Of a stretch of DNA of 12,624 nucleotides, positions 1-9,763 are shown one piece after another. The DNA is taken from assembly GCF_001276515.1 (NCBI RefSeq), contig NZ_LDVZ01000030.1, positions 1 through 12,624 on the forward strand, given 5' to 3'. Numbering within the stretch: the stretch's first letter is position 1; every line of letters begins with the position of its first letter. The DNA is from Haemophilus sp. C1 (lineage in GTDB: Bacteria; Pseudomonadota; Gammaproteobacteria; Enterobacterales; Pasteurellaceae). Both the position numbers and the translations under genes were made by a program. The notes under the pieces were generated by a model. That model was not told the DNA's origin. It saw only the letters and a list, made by a program, of their open reading frames with translations, and ran no database searches.

Positions 1-1
1 A

Positions 2-25
2 CCAACCAACCAACCAACCAACCAA
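2..25 (+). repeat. CCAA tetranucleotide repeat tract (phase-variation tract)
   Basis: Six uninterrupted CCAA units are visible. The base before them fits another unit, so the array probably continues off the left edge and its total length is unknown. The tract sits inside the hgp coding frame and encodes PTNQ repeats. Four bases per unit means that gain or loss of one unit shifts the frame. The receptor is read in the frame beginning at base 2. The frame beginning at base 1 stops at TAG 28-30, and the frame beginning at base 3 stops at TAG 48-50. Slipped-strand phase variation through CCAA repeats is established for H. influenzae hgp genes. Confidence 0.95.
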
Positions 26-3000
26 AATAGTAATGTTTCTGAACAACTAGAACAAATTAATGTTTCAGATTCATCAGAAAATATTAATATCAAAGAGAAA
101 AAAGTCGGGGAAACCCAAATTACTGCTAAGAAGCTTTCCAAGCAACAGGCTTCCGATTCTCGAGATTTAGTACGTTATGAAACTGGTATTAGTGTTGTTG
201 AAACAGGAAGAACAGGATCAAGCGGTTATGCTGTTCGAGGAGTTGATGAAAACCGTGTGGGTATTATGGTTGATGGACTTCGTCAAGCTGAAACCTTAAG
301 CTCTCAAGGATTTAAGGAGTTATTTGAGGGTTATGGAAATTTTAATAATACACGTAATAGTGTAGAAATTGAAAATGTAAAACAGGCAACAATTACAAAA
401 GGTTCTGATTCGATTAAGGCTGGTAGTGGTGCTTTAGGTGGCTCAGTGATGTTTGAAACAAAAGATGCTCGGGATTATTTATTGGATAAAAATTATTATT
501 TTTCCTTTAAACGTGGCTATCAAACAATGAATAATCAAAACCTTAATGCACTTACCTTCGCAGGACGTTATAAAAAATTTGATATTTTAGTCGTTGATAC
601 AAAACGTGATGGACATGAAATAGAAAACTACGATTATAAAATTTATCCCAATAAAAAGGCTGATTTAAGTGCGGTTGGTCCTACACGTGAAAAAGCCGAT
701 CCTTATCAAATTACCCGACAAAGTACTTTAATAAAATTGGGCTTTCAGCCTAATGAAAACCATCGCTTGAGTGTGGCATTAGATGATTCCACTTTAGAAA
801 CAAAGGGTATGGATTTGTCTTATGTTTTTAGACCATGCAAGGATACATCATGCGCGGAAACACACGGTGAGCGAGTTATTAATGATCAATCCAAACGAAA
901 AAATATTCAATTTAGTTATGAAAATTTCAGTCAAACCCCTTTTTGGGATCATATTAAACTAAGTTATTCCTCACAAAATATTACTAATAAAGCACGTTCG
1001 GATGAATATTGTCATCAATCGACTTGTACTGGTGTAAGTAATCCACAAGGGTTAAAGTTAGTGGAAAAGAACGGCGTTTATAGCATTGTCGATAAAAACG
1101 GTGGTGAATTTACAAGCGTAGAGGATGACTATGGCTGGGATCGTAAATATAAGAATAATAAGAATGAAGATGTTGATAGTGATATAGATTCACAAGGCGG
1201 TTCACTTGATTCTGTATTAATTAATTGTGAGAAATTAAATTGTAAGGACAAAAAATTTAGGGTTTTTGTTGAAAAAGATGAAAATTGGAATGACAAATAT
1301 AAGTATGAAGACCGAGATATTATCATTAAAACTTTAAATGGCAAAAAATATGGGGAAATTCCACTAAAAAAGGGAGAAGCAATGTGGGAGGGTGGACCTC
1401 TAAAAGAAGAATCCGCACGTTTTTTATTCCCAAAAAGCTCTGGATACAGCACCGACTTCTATAATGATCGCGATTTAAATACACATACCAAACAAATTAA
1501 ACTCGATCTTGATAAAGAGTTTAATCTATGGAGCACTCAACACAGTTTAAAATATGGTGGTTTTTATGAAAAAACACTAAAAAATATGGTCAATAACGAA
1601 GGCTATACCGCTGCAAATGTGCAATGGTGGGCTGACTATTTTTTCTGTAATAAAACTGTGGACGGCACATACCCTATTGAACATAAGCCAGCACCTGATT
1701 ATAGTGCACATAGATGTGCTTTAATGAATTATGAAAACTACAAGTACACTTATTTAATCCCTATTACCACTAAAAATAATGTGTTGTATTTTGGAGATAA
1801 TGTGCAACTTACCTCTTGGCTAGGGCTAGATTTAAATTATCGCTATGACCATGTGAAATATTTGCCTGGTTATGATGAAAAAACTCCCGTTCCAGGTGGC
1901 TTAATTGCAGGAATATTTGTACCTTTTGATGAAAAAGATGTCGTTTATGGCACGTATGTTCCTGTAGGATATAACGATTGTCGCTATAACACTGTTTGTT
2001 ATACAAATAATATGAAAAAAAATCTTGCACTGCTATTACGCAAAACAACCTATAAACATCATTCTTATAATATTGGTTTGAATCTAGATCCCACTGATTG
2101 GCTTCGCGTGCAGCTTAAATATGCTAATGCTTTCCGTGCGCCAACCTCTGATGAAATTTATATGACATTCAAGCATCCAGATTTTTCCATAGGTCCAAAT
2201 ACCAATTTAAAAGCAGAAACATCAAAAACGAAAGAAGTTGCATTTACCTTTTATAAGGAAAATAGTTATCTTACGTTAAGTGCGTTTCAAAGTGATTATC
2301 GTAATTTTATTGATTTGGTCTTTGAAAAAAATAAACAAATTGAGAAAGGTTCTACAATAGAATATCCGTTTTATCAAAACCAAAATCGAGATCAAGCAAG
2401 AGTCAGAGGTATCGAAATTGCTTCACGTCTTGAAATGGGGGATTTGTTTGAAAATCTACAAGGTTTCCATTTAGGTTATAAATTCACCTATCAAAAAGGA
2501 AGAATTAAAGATAACAAATTACGTTCTGGGTATGCTGAATTTTTGAAACTAAATCCGCAATATACTGCTATTGCTTCACAAGATCAGCCTATGAATGCAT
2601 TGCAACCTACCACATCGGTATATAACATTGGCTATGATGCACCAAGCCAAAAATGGGGCATGGATGTGTATATCACCGATATTGCAGCTAAAAAAGAAAA
2701 AGATACATTTAATTCACAATGGACGAGCATGGTTGCCAGAAAAGAAAATATTTATGGCAATGAACACGATATACCTGCTACAAAAGTGAACGGCAAAGAG
2801 GTAAAAGACTCTAGAGGATTATGGCGCAATAAGCATTACACTGTGATAGATGCCATTGCTTATTGGAAACCAATTAAAAACCTTACATTTACAGCTGGTG
2901 TTTATAATTTAACAAATCAAAAATATCTTACTTGGGACTCTGCCCGTTCTATTCGTCATATAGGCACGATTAACCGAGTAGAAACAGCAACAGGTAAAGG

Positions 3001-3061
3001 CTTAAACCGCTTTTATGCACCAGGCAGAAACTATAGAATGTCAGTTCAGTTTGAGTTCTAA
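2..3061 (+). CDS. hgpB: Hemoglobin/hemoglobin-haptoglobin TonB-dependent receptor, 5'-partial
   Basis: Outer-membrane receptor that takes haem from haemoglobin and haemoglobin-haptoglobin, powered by TonB. The frame is open from base 2 to the TAA at 3059-3061 (1019 codons); the start and signal peptide lie off the left edge. Counting codons from base 2, the order is PTNQ repeats (1-8), a TonB-box-like LEQINVS (16-22), and a plug domain running through RGVDENRVGIMVDG. A long beta-barrel follows, with the haem-receptor FRAP motif at 711-714 and a PNTNL element at 732-736. The C-terminus is a typical barrel end (NLTNQKY, then MSVQFEF with terminal Phe). A GTG at 257 begins a long open stretch but lies inside the plug and is not the start. 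All ten visible cysteines form five close pairs in the N-terminal half of the barrel. The Hgp family call is firm. The paralogue name hgpB is inferred from its position beside yheS (HI0661-type locus, from memory) and is less certain. Confidence 0.93.
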   Translation, partial: PTNQPTNQNSNVSEQLEQINVSDSSENINIKEKKVGETQITAKKLSKQQASDSRDLVRYETGISVVETGRTGSSGYAVRGVDENRVGIMVDGLRQAETLSSQGFKELFEGYGNFNNTRNSVEIENVKQATITKGSDSIKAGSGALGGSVMFETKDARDYLLDKNYYFSFKRGYQTMNNQNLNALTFAGRYKKFDILVVDTKRDGHEIENYDYKIYPNKKADLSAVGPTREKADPYQITRQSTLIKLGFQPNENHRLSVALDDSTLETKGMDLSYVFRPCKDTSCAETHGERVINDQSKRKNIQFSYENFSQTPFWDHIKLSYSSQNITNKARSDEYCHQSTCTGVSNPQGLKLVEKNGVYSIVDKNGGEFTSVEDDYGWDRKYKNNKNEDVDSDIDSQGGSLDSVLINCEKLNCKDKKFRVFVEKDENWNDKYKYEDRDIIIKTLNGKKYGEIPLKKGEAMWEGGPLKEESARFLFPKSSGYSTDFYNDRDLNTHTKQIKLDLDKEFNLWSTQHSLKYGGFYEKTLKNMVNNEGYTAANVQWWADYFFCNKTVDGTYPIEHKPAPDYSAHRCALMNYENYKYTYLIPITTKNNVLYFGDNVQLTSWLGLDLNYRYDHVKYLPGYDEKTPVPGGLIAGIFVPFDEKDVVYGTYVPVGYNDCRYNTVCYTNNMKKNLALLLRKTTYKHHSYNIGLNLDPTDWLRVQLKYANAFRAPTSDEIYMTFKHPDFSIGPNTNLKAETSKTKEVAFTFYKENSYLTLSAFQSDYRNFIDLVFEKNKQIEKGSTIEYPFYQNQNRDQARVRGIEIASRLEMGDLFENLQGFHLGYKFTYQKGRIKDNKLRSGYAEFLKLNPQYTAIASQDQPMNALQPTTSVYNIGYDAPSQKWGMDVYITDIAAKKEKDTFNSQWTSMVARKENIYGNEHDIPATKVNGKEVKDSRGLWRNKHYTVIDAIAYWKPIKNLTFTAGVYNLTNQKYLTWDSARSIRHIGTINRVETATGKGLNRFYAPGRNYRMSVQFEF

Positions 3062-3075
3062 TCATATCTAAAACC

Positions 3076-3107
3076 AAAAGTGCGGTAAAAAATTTACCGC
3101 ACTTTTT
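3076..3107 (+). terminator. Intrinsic terminator built from two inverted uptake signals
   Basis: A perfect 14-base inverted repeat (arms 3076-3089 and 3093-3106, loop AAA) starts 15 bases after the hgp stop codon and ends in a run of T. Each arm holds a full uptake signal: AAGTGCGGT at 3078-3086 and ACCGCACTT at 3096-3104. Paired inverted uptake signals acting as terminators are well known in Haemophilus. The structure should end the hgp transcript; its symmetry would also let it work on the opposite strand. Confidence 0.9.
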
Positions 3108-3238
3108 CATTATGCACAATACGGATAACACGTATTCCAATACAATCCCCTCAATTAATTCAAGTATAAATAAAAACAAATTTTGTATATTTTAAATAAT
3201 ATTGCAAAATAGCCTCAAATTAAGACCTATGTAGAAAA
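3108..3238. other. AT-rich intergenic region upstream of yheS
   Basis: This is the 131-base gap between the hgp terminator and yheS. No coding frame is convincing on either strand. It should contain the yheS promoter, because the terminator separates the two genes, but no pair of -35 and -10 boxes stands out from the AT-rich background (TATAAA at 3165-3170 is one weak -10 candidate). There is no strong ribosome binding site before yheS. Confidence 0.5.
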
Positions 3239-5155
3239 ATGATTATATTTAGTAACTTATCCTTAAAACGAGGGCAAACGGAGCTTCTCGAAAATGCTTC
3301 AGCTACGATTAATCCTAAGCAAAAAGTCGGCTTGGTGGGGAAAAATGGTTGTGGAAAATCTTCGCTTTTTGCCTTATTGAAAAAAGAATTAATGCCAGAG
3401 GGTGGCGAGGTAAATTATCCAGCAAATTGGCGGGTATCTTGGGTGAATCAAGAAACACCCGCATTGGATATTTCTGCGATTGATTATGTGATCCAAGGGG
3501 ATCGTGAATATTGCCGTTTGCAACGAGAGCTTAATCAGGCAAATGAACGCAATGACGGTAACGCCATTGCGCGCATTCATGGGCAATTAGAAACCTTGGA
3601 TGCGTGGACAATTCAATCTCGTGCAGCTTCCTTATTACATGGTTTAGGATTCAGTCAAGAAGAAACAAACCAGCCAGTGAAAGCCTTTTCGGGCGGTTGG
3701 CGTATGCGTTTAAATTTGGCGCAGGCATTGCTTTGTCCGTCAGATTTATTGTTACTTGATGAACCGACGAACCATTTGGATTTGGATGCGGTTATTTGGT
3801 TGGAGCGTTGGCTAGTGCAATATCAAGGTACCTTGGTATTAATTTCTCACGACCGTGATTTTCTCGACCCGATTGTGACAAAAATCCTCCATATCGAAAA
3901 TCAGAAGCTCAACGAATATACGGGCGATTATTCTTCCTTTGAAGTGCAACGGGCAACCAAGCTGGCACAACAAACAGCCATGTATCGTCAGCAACAGCAA
4001 AAGATTTCCCATTTACAAAAATATATTGATCGCTTTAAAGCCAAAGCCACCAAAGCCAAACAAGCACAAAGCCGCATGAAAGCCTTAGAGCGTATGGAAC
4101 TGATTGCACCTGCTTATGTGGATAATCCTTTTACCTTTGAATTTCGTCCGCCGCAATCTTTGCCAAATCCCTTAGTGATGATTGAGCAGGCGAGTGCAGG
4201 TTATGGTTGCGGAGAAAGTGCGGTAGAAATTTTAAGTAAAATTAAACTGAATTTGGTGCCAGGTTCGCGGATTGGTTTGCTCGGAAAAAATGGTGCGGGA
4301 AAATCAACCTTAATTAAATTATTAGCGGGAGAACTGACCGCACTTTCAGGCACGGTACAGTTGGCAAAAGGTGTGCAACTCGGCTATTTTGCCCAGCATC
4401 AATTAGATACTTTGCGCGCAGACGAATCCGCCCTGTGGCATATGCAAAAACTCGCTCCCGAGCAAACGGAGCAACAAGTTCGAGATTATTTGGGCAGTTT
4501 TGCGTTCCACGGCGATAAAGTAAATCAAGCAGTAAAATCTTTTTCTGGAGGAGAAAAAGCTCGCTTGGTGTTGGCTTTGATTGTTTGGCAACGACCGAAT
4601 TTGTTATTACTTGATGAACCGACTAACCATTTGGATTTGGATATGCGTCAAGCATTAACCGAAGCGTTGGTGGATTACGAAGGTTCTTTGGTGGTGGTGT
4701 CTCACGATCGTCATTTATTACGCAATACCGTGGAAGAATTTTATTTGGTTCACGATAAAAAAGTGGAAGAATTTAAAGGCGATTTAGAAGACTATCAAAA
4801 ATGGTTGAGTGAACAAAACAGCACGCTTGAAAATAAAGCCTCAGAAAAAGTTAGCGATAATGAAAATTCAGTTCAAAATCGTAAGGAACAAAAACGCCGT
4901 GAAGCAGAGTTACGCCAACAAACTGCGCCATTGCGTAAAAAAATCACGCAATTAGAAGAAAAAATGAATAAATTTTCTTCTGAGCTTGCGAGCATAGAAA
5001 ATCAACTGGTTGATGCCGAATTATATAATGCCGAAAATAAAGAAAAATTGACCGCACTTTTGGCTCAACAAGTGGATGTGAAGAAAGCATTAGATGATGT
5101 AGAAACGGAATGGATGACCGCACAGGAAGAATTGGAAGAAATGCTGCAAGCATAA
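3239..5155 (+). CDS. yheS: ABC-F family ATPase YheS
   Basis: Soluble ATPase with two ABC domains and no membrane segments, so not a transporter by itself. ABC-F proteins bind near the ribosomal E site and act on stalled or arrested translation; the exact target of this member is not visible from sequence. Domain 1 has Walker A GKNGCGKS (34-41), signature SGGWRM (151-156) and Walker B with D174 and E175. A basic, helical inter-domain linker follows (about 240-290, KATKAKQAQSRMKALERM). Domain 2 has Walker A GKNGAGKST (349-357), signature SGGEKARL (436-443) and Walker B with D459 and E460. A charged C-terminal tail, probably coiled coil, runs from about 520. The 638 residues match the roughly 637 of E. 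coli YheS, and the N-terminus (MIIFSNLSLKRG) aligns with it, fixing the ATG at 3239. Uup, the nearest alternative, fits less well. Confidence 0.94.
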   Translation: MIIFSNLSLKRGQTELLENASATINPKQKVGLVGKNGCGKSSLFALLKKELMPEGGEVNYPANWRVSWVNQETPALDISAIDYVIQGDREYCRLQRELNQANERNDGNAIARIHGQLETLDAWTIQSRAASLLHGLGFSQEETNQPVKAFSGGWRMRLNLAQALLCPSDLLLLDEPTNHLDLDAVIWLERWLVQYQGTLVLISHDRDFLDPIVTKILHIENQKLNEYTGDYSSFEVQRATKLAQQTAMYRQQQQKISHLQKYIDRFKAKATKAKQAQSRMKALERMELIAPAYVDNPFTFEFRPPQSLPNPLVMIEQASAGYGCGESAVEILSKIKLNLVPGSRIGLLGKNGAGKSTLIKLLAGELTALSGTVQLAKGVQLGYFAQHQLDTLRADESALWHMQKLAPEQTEQQVRDYLGSFAFHGDKVNQAVKSFSGGEKARLVLALIVWQRPNLLLLDEPTNHLDLDMRQALTEALVDYEGSLVVVSHDRHLLRNTVEEFYLVHDKKVEEFKGDLEDYQKWLSEQNSTLENKASEKVSDNENSVQNRKEQKRREAELRQQTAPLRKKITQLEEKMNKFSSELASIENQLVDAELYNAENKEKLTALLAQQVDVKKALDDVETEWMTAQEELEEMLQA

Positions 5156-5164
5156 GGACAGATT

Positions 5165-5713
5165 ATGAATCAAAGCCTTTTTCATCATAGCAAACAACAG
5201 GAATATTGCCCTCAATGTGGTGCGCCTTTACAAATTAAACAAGGCAAAAAAGGGCTGTTTTTAGGTTGCTCTGCTTATCCTGAATGTGATTATTTGCGTC
5301 CATTGCAACGATCGGAGCATAAAGTATTAAAAACACTTGATGAAATTTGCCCGAAGTGCAGTAATTTATTGCAGTTGAAACAAGGCAGTTTTGGGATGTT
5401 TATTGGTTGTAGCCATTATCCTGAATGCGATTTTGTGGTGCGGGAAGAATCTGAATCTGAGGAAAAAATTGCTTGTCCTGAATGTAAAACTGGGCATTTG
5501 ATTTCTCGTCGAGGTCGCCAAGGAAAAATTTTTTACGGCTGTGATAATTTCCCTAAATGTAAATTTTCTTTGTCTGCCAAGCCTTATACCGTGCCTTGCC
5601 CAACCTGCCATTTTCCACTTTCCTTGTTAAAAAGCGACAATGTAGAGAGAAATGGAGAGAAACAAGTCTTCCAGTGTGCAAATAAAACTTGCCGTCATAT
5701 TTTTGAGCAATAA
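5165..5713 (+). CDS. yrdD: YrdD-like protein with four topoisomerase-type zinc fingers
   Basis: Small protein made of four consecutive C4 zinc-binding modules like those at the C-terminus of DNA topoisomerase I. The cysteine sets are C15/C18/C35/C41, C62/C65/C82/C88, C104/C107/C126/C132 and C145/C148/C171/C176. The first three modules share a G-x-F-(L/I/Y)-G-C core followed by a (Y/F)P(E/K)C core; the fourth is more divergent. There is no catalytic topoisomerase domain, so it probably binds nucleic acid, but its role is unknown. A good Shine-Dalgarno AAGGA at 5154-5158 overlaps the yheS stop codon, six bases before the ATG, and suggests coupled translation. E. coli YrdD has a similar length and also lies next to tsaC and aroE. 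The symbol is given by that similarity and order. Confidence 0.88.
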   Translation: MNQSLFHHSKQQEYCPQCGAPLQIKQGKKGLFLGCSAYPECDYLRPLQRSEHKVLKTLDEICPKCSNLLQLKQGSFGMFIGCSHYPECDFVVREESESEEKIACPECKTGHLISRRGRQGKIFYGCDNFPKCKFSLSAKPYTVPCPTCHFPLSLLKSDNVERNGEKQVFQCANKTCRHIFEQ

Positions 5714-5728
5714 AAGTAAAAGAGTGAA

Positions 5729-6280
5729 ATGAATAGAGAACAAATTGCCGAGGCCCTTCGACAAAATCAAGTGGTTGCTTATCCCACTGAAGCTGTATTT
5801 GGTTTGGGCTGTAATCCGCAAAGTGAAAGTGCGGTAAAAAAATTACTCGATTTAAAGCAACGTCCAGTGGAAAAAGGGTTGATTTTAGTGGCGCCTAGCT
5901 TGGATTTTCTCCGTCTTTTTGTCGATTTTGAACAGATTAACGATGAACAGCTTTCTCGCCTGCAAGGTAAATATGAACGCCCAACGACTTGGATTGTGCC
6001 AGCTAAATCCACCACTCCGCATTTTCTCACAGGAATATTTGATAGCATTGCAATACGTTTGTGCGATCACCCATCTGTGAAAGCCTTGTGTGAACTCACG
6101 GGTTTTGCATTAACTTCGACTAGCGCCAATCTGACTGGTGAGCCACCTTGCCGCACCGCCGATGAAGTGCGGTTACAATTTGGTGCGGATTTTCCAGTAT
6201 TAGATGAACTTGTGGGAGATGCGCGTAATCCATCGGAAATTCGAGACTTATGCACCAATCAACTTTTTAGACAGGGATAA
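5729..6280 (+). CDS. tsaC: Threonylcarbamoyl-AMP synthase TsaC
   Basis: Makes threonylcarbamoyl-AMP from threonine, bicarbonate and ATP, the first step toward the t6A modification at position 37 of tRNAs that read ANN codons. This is the YrdC/Sua5 fold in its short form: 183 residues, without the extra Sua5 domain. Family features are [12 protein letters not shown] (18-28), the KxR motif K43/R45 in LKQRP, the STSAN motif (130-134) and the C-terminal NPSEIRD and LFRQG that match E. coli TsaC. The segment where many family members have WPGP reads YERPTT (82-87) here. The gene begins 15 bases after yrdD with only a weak purine-rich leader. Two uptake signals lie in it, encoding SAV (5827-5835) and EVR (6165-6173). 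Older names are yrdC and rimN. Confidence 0.95.
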   Translation: MNREQIAEALRQNQVVAYPTEAVFGLGCNPQSESAVKKLLDLKQRPVEKGLILVAPSLDFLRLFVDFEQINDEQLSRLQGKYERPTTWIVPAKSTTPHFLTGIFDSIAIRLCDHPSVKALCELTGFALTSTSANLTGEPPCRTADEVRLQFGADFPVLDELVGDARNPSEIRDLCTNQLFRQG

Positions 6281-7652
<1,372 letters not shown>

Positions 7653-7656
<4 letters not shown>

Positions 7657-8417
7657 TGTTTATGCTGATCGCGCTCCCATAAATCGGCGTATTTTACAAA
7701 GGTTGAATGTGCCGATAACACTGCTAATAAAAATCCTTGTTTGCCGTCTAAAAAACCCGCTTTTAACAAATACATCTTCACAAAACAACCGAGCGCGTGC
7801 GTGATTCCTTGCCAAAGTGTGGCTTTTTTTCCTTTAGCTTGGCGTTGGTCTGCCCATGCTTTGGCATAACCTGCGGATTTCACTAGATAATGATGAATGC
7901 TTTTATAAGTGAAATGTTCTAAATCACCTGTCAATTTTTCTACTTTTGTCCCAGCTGGAAATTCAACTTTTTCATGTACAAGTGAGTCGTTATATTGCGC
8001 ATAGTTTGTGCGATAGAGGCGAACCACATAATCGGGATACCAGCCTGAATGGCGAATTTCACGCCCAAATACTTCACTAACTCGTGGAATTTCATAAACG
8101 GTATTTTCTCGATCATTTTTAACCGCACTTAAGATAGCCTGTTGCAGCTTTGGCGTAACGCGTTCATCTGCATCTAACCAGAGTACATAATCGCTGGTTA
8201 CATATTGTTGGGCTAATTGGCGTTGTTTACCAAAGCCCGGCCAGTTGCTATTTTCATAGAATTTCGCCCCATAATTGAGCGCAATTTCTTTAGTGTTATC
8301 TGTGCTACCGGAATCTAAAATGATAATTTCATCCACCCAATCTTTCACGGTGTCTAAGCAATTGGCGAGGTCTTGTGCTTCATTTTTTACAATCATCGCA
8401 ACGCTAATTGTAGGCAT
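7653..8417 (-). CDS. lgtF: Lipooligosaccharide inner-core glycosyltransferase (GT2), LgtF type
   Basis: Cytoplasmic GT-A fold transferase of family 2, expected to add beta-1,4-linked glucose to heptose I of the lipooligosaccharide inner core, as shown for LgtF in H. influenzae; related enzymes are called WaaE in enterobacteria. It opens with [10 protein letters not shown], has the nucleotide-sugar motif DSGSTDNT (35-42) and a metal-binding DAD at 82-84 within [22 protein letters not shown] and LVHEKVEF follow, typical of the group. There is no signal peptide; the C-terminal part is basic and partly hydrophobic, suiting peripheral membrane contact. A Shine-Dalgarno (AAGGA on this strand, 8426-8430) sits eight bases from the ATG. 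Divergence from waaA, the preceding step of core synthesis, supports the call. The exact sugar and acceptor are inferred from the family. Confidence 0.9.
7811..7830 (+). terminator. Weak terminator-like hairpin on the tag side
   Basis: A four-base stem (GCCA 7811-7814, TGGC 7820-7823) with a five-base loop is followed by seven T residues, inside lgtF and read in the direction of tag transcription. The stem is short, so this may be chance. It is noted because tag has no other visible terminator. Confidence 0.2.
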
Positions 8418-8479
8418 ATTTTCAATCCTTTTTTTGCTATACTAGCCGAAATTTTTTCAAGTATAACCGAATTTCATTT
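8418..8479. promoter_or_regulatory. Shared divergent promoter region of lgtF and waaA
   Basis: These 62 bases must hold promoters for both divergent core-synthesis genes. Toward waaA there is an extended -10 box, TGCTATACT (8435-8443), with no good -35; that would start transcription about 30 bases before the ATG. Toward lgtF, TATACT is read on the - strand from AGTATA at 8460-8465. The first box sits between GCTA and TAGC arms (8436-8446), giving a second -10-like sequence on the - strand. The two transcripts would begin within a few tens of bases of each other. The boxes are read by eye and unproven. Confidence 0.5.
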
Positions 8480-9763
8480 ATGTGGCGTTTTTTTTATACC
8501 AGCTTGCTTTTAATTTGCCAGCCGTTGATATTGTTTTTTATTGGCTTGCTCAGTGTTAAATCTCCACGTTATCGTCAGCGTTTGGCTGAACGTTATGGTT
8601 TTTATGGCAATGCGTCTTGCCCACCACCACAAGGGATCTTTATCCACGCAGCCTCCGTTGGAGAAGTGATTGCTGCGACACCGCTGGTTCGTCAATTGCA
8701 ACAAGATTATCCGCATTTATCCATTACTTTTACAACTTTTACTCCCACAGGTTCAGAACGCGTAAAAGCCACTTTTGGAAACAGCGTTTTTCATTATTAT
8801 CTCCCCTTTGATTTGCCTTTTTCGATCCATCGTTTTATTAATTTTGTACAACCTAAATTATGTATCGTGATGGAAACAGAACTTTGGCCTAATCTTATTC
8901 ATCAATTATTTTTACGCAATATCCCATTTGTCATCGCTAATGCTCGTTTATCCGCACGTTCTGCACATCGTTACGGAAAAATAAAAGCGCGCTTACAAAC
9001 AATGTGGTCGCAAATTAGCTTGATTGCAGCACAAGATCATATTAGCGGAAAACGCTATGCCACTTTGGGATATCCAAAGGAAAAATTGAATATCACGGGC
9101 AATATTAAATATGATCTCTCGATCACTGATGAATTACGTGAAAAGATTGATGATTTACGATCTCTTTGGGTAAAAAATCGTCCGATTTGGATTGCAGCCA
9201 GTACGCATAACGGAGAAGATGAAATCATTTTAAAATCTCACCGCACTTTGTTAGCAAAATACCCAAATTTATTGTTATTGCTCGTTCCACGCCATCCAGA
9301 GCGTTTTAATGTGGTGGCTGATTTACTTAAAAAGGAAAAATTTCAATTTATTCGTCGCTCCACAAATGAATTACCAAATGAAAATACCCAAGTGATTTTG
9401 GGTGATAGCATGGGCGAACTGATGTTGATGTATGGCATTTCCGATATTGCTTTTGTGGGGGGAAGCCTTGTGAAACATGGGGGGCATAATCCACTGGAAC
9501 CTCTTGCATTTAAAATGCCAGTGATTACTGGCAAGCATACTTTCAATTTCCCCGAGATATTTCGAATGCTGGTAGAAGTACAAGGTGTGTTGGAAGTTAA
9601 TTCAACCGCAGATGCTTTGGAACGTGCGGTAGAAGCCTTATTAAATTCAAAAGAGGCTAGCGAACGTTTAGGCAATGCTGGCTATGAAGTGCTGATGGAA
9701 AACCGTGGTGCATTACAGCGTTTGTTAGATTTATTAAAACCTTATTTGGAGCGTAATGTATGA
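8480..9763 (+). CDS. waaA: 3-deoxy-D-manno-octulosonic acid (Kdo) transferase
   Basis: Transfers Kdo from CMP-Kdo to the lipid A precursor at the inner face of the cytoplasmic membrane, the first step of core assembly (GT30 family). The 427 residues match E. coli WaaA (about 425). An N-terminal hydrophobic anchor (about 4-25) is followed by [13 protein letters not shown], the HAASVGE motif with the presumed catalytic base E62, [19 protein letters not shown] and, near the C-terminus, [16 protein letters not shown], all hallmarks of the family. H. influenzae WaaA is known to be monofunctional, adding a single Kdo that KdkA then phosphorylates; sequence alone does not show this. No clear Shine-Dalgarno precedes the ATG. 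The stop codon overlaps coaD as ATGA. Older name: kdtA. Confidence 0.97.
   Translation: MWRFFYTSLLLICQPLILFFIGLLSVKSPRYRQRLAERYGFYGNASCPPPQGIFIHAASVGEVIAATPLVRQLQQDYPHLSITFTTFTPTGSERVKATFGNSVFHYYLPFDLPFSIHRFINFVQPKLCIVMETELWPNLIHQLFLRNIPFVIANARLSARSAHRYGKIKARLQTMWSQISLIAAQDHISGKRYATLGYPKEKLNITGNIKYDLSITDELREKIDDLRSLWVKNRPIWIAASTHNGEDEIILKSHRTLLAKYPNLLLLLVPRHPERFNVVADLLKKEKFQFIRRSTNELPNENTQVILGDSMGELMLMYGISDIAFVGGSLVKHGGHNPLEPLAFKMPVITGKHTFNFPEIFRMLVEVQGVLEVNSTADALERAVEALLNSKEASERLGNAGYEVLMENRGALQRLLDLLKPYLERNV

Noticed and set aside
1129..1452. 107-codon frame on the - strand inside hgp
   Set aside because: It is opposite a clear receptor domain and its composition (runs of S, F and L) is that of an antisense shadow.
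257..3061. hgp as a gene starting at GTG 257
   Set aside because: The frame continues open to the left edge and encodes the TonB box and first part of the plug; 257 is internal.
5165..5713. Fragment of topoisomerase I
   Set aside because: Only zinc-finger modules are present, with its own start, ribosome binding site and normal YrdD length, so it is a complete gene rather than a remnant.
9343..9675. 110-codon frame on the - strand inside waaA
   Set aside because: Antisense to the conserved GGHNPLEP region of Kdo transferase, with no recognisable motif.
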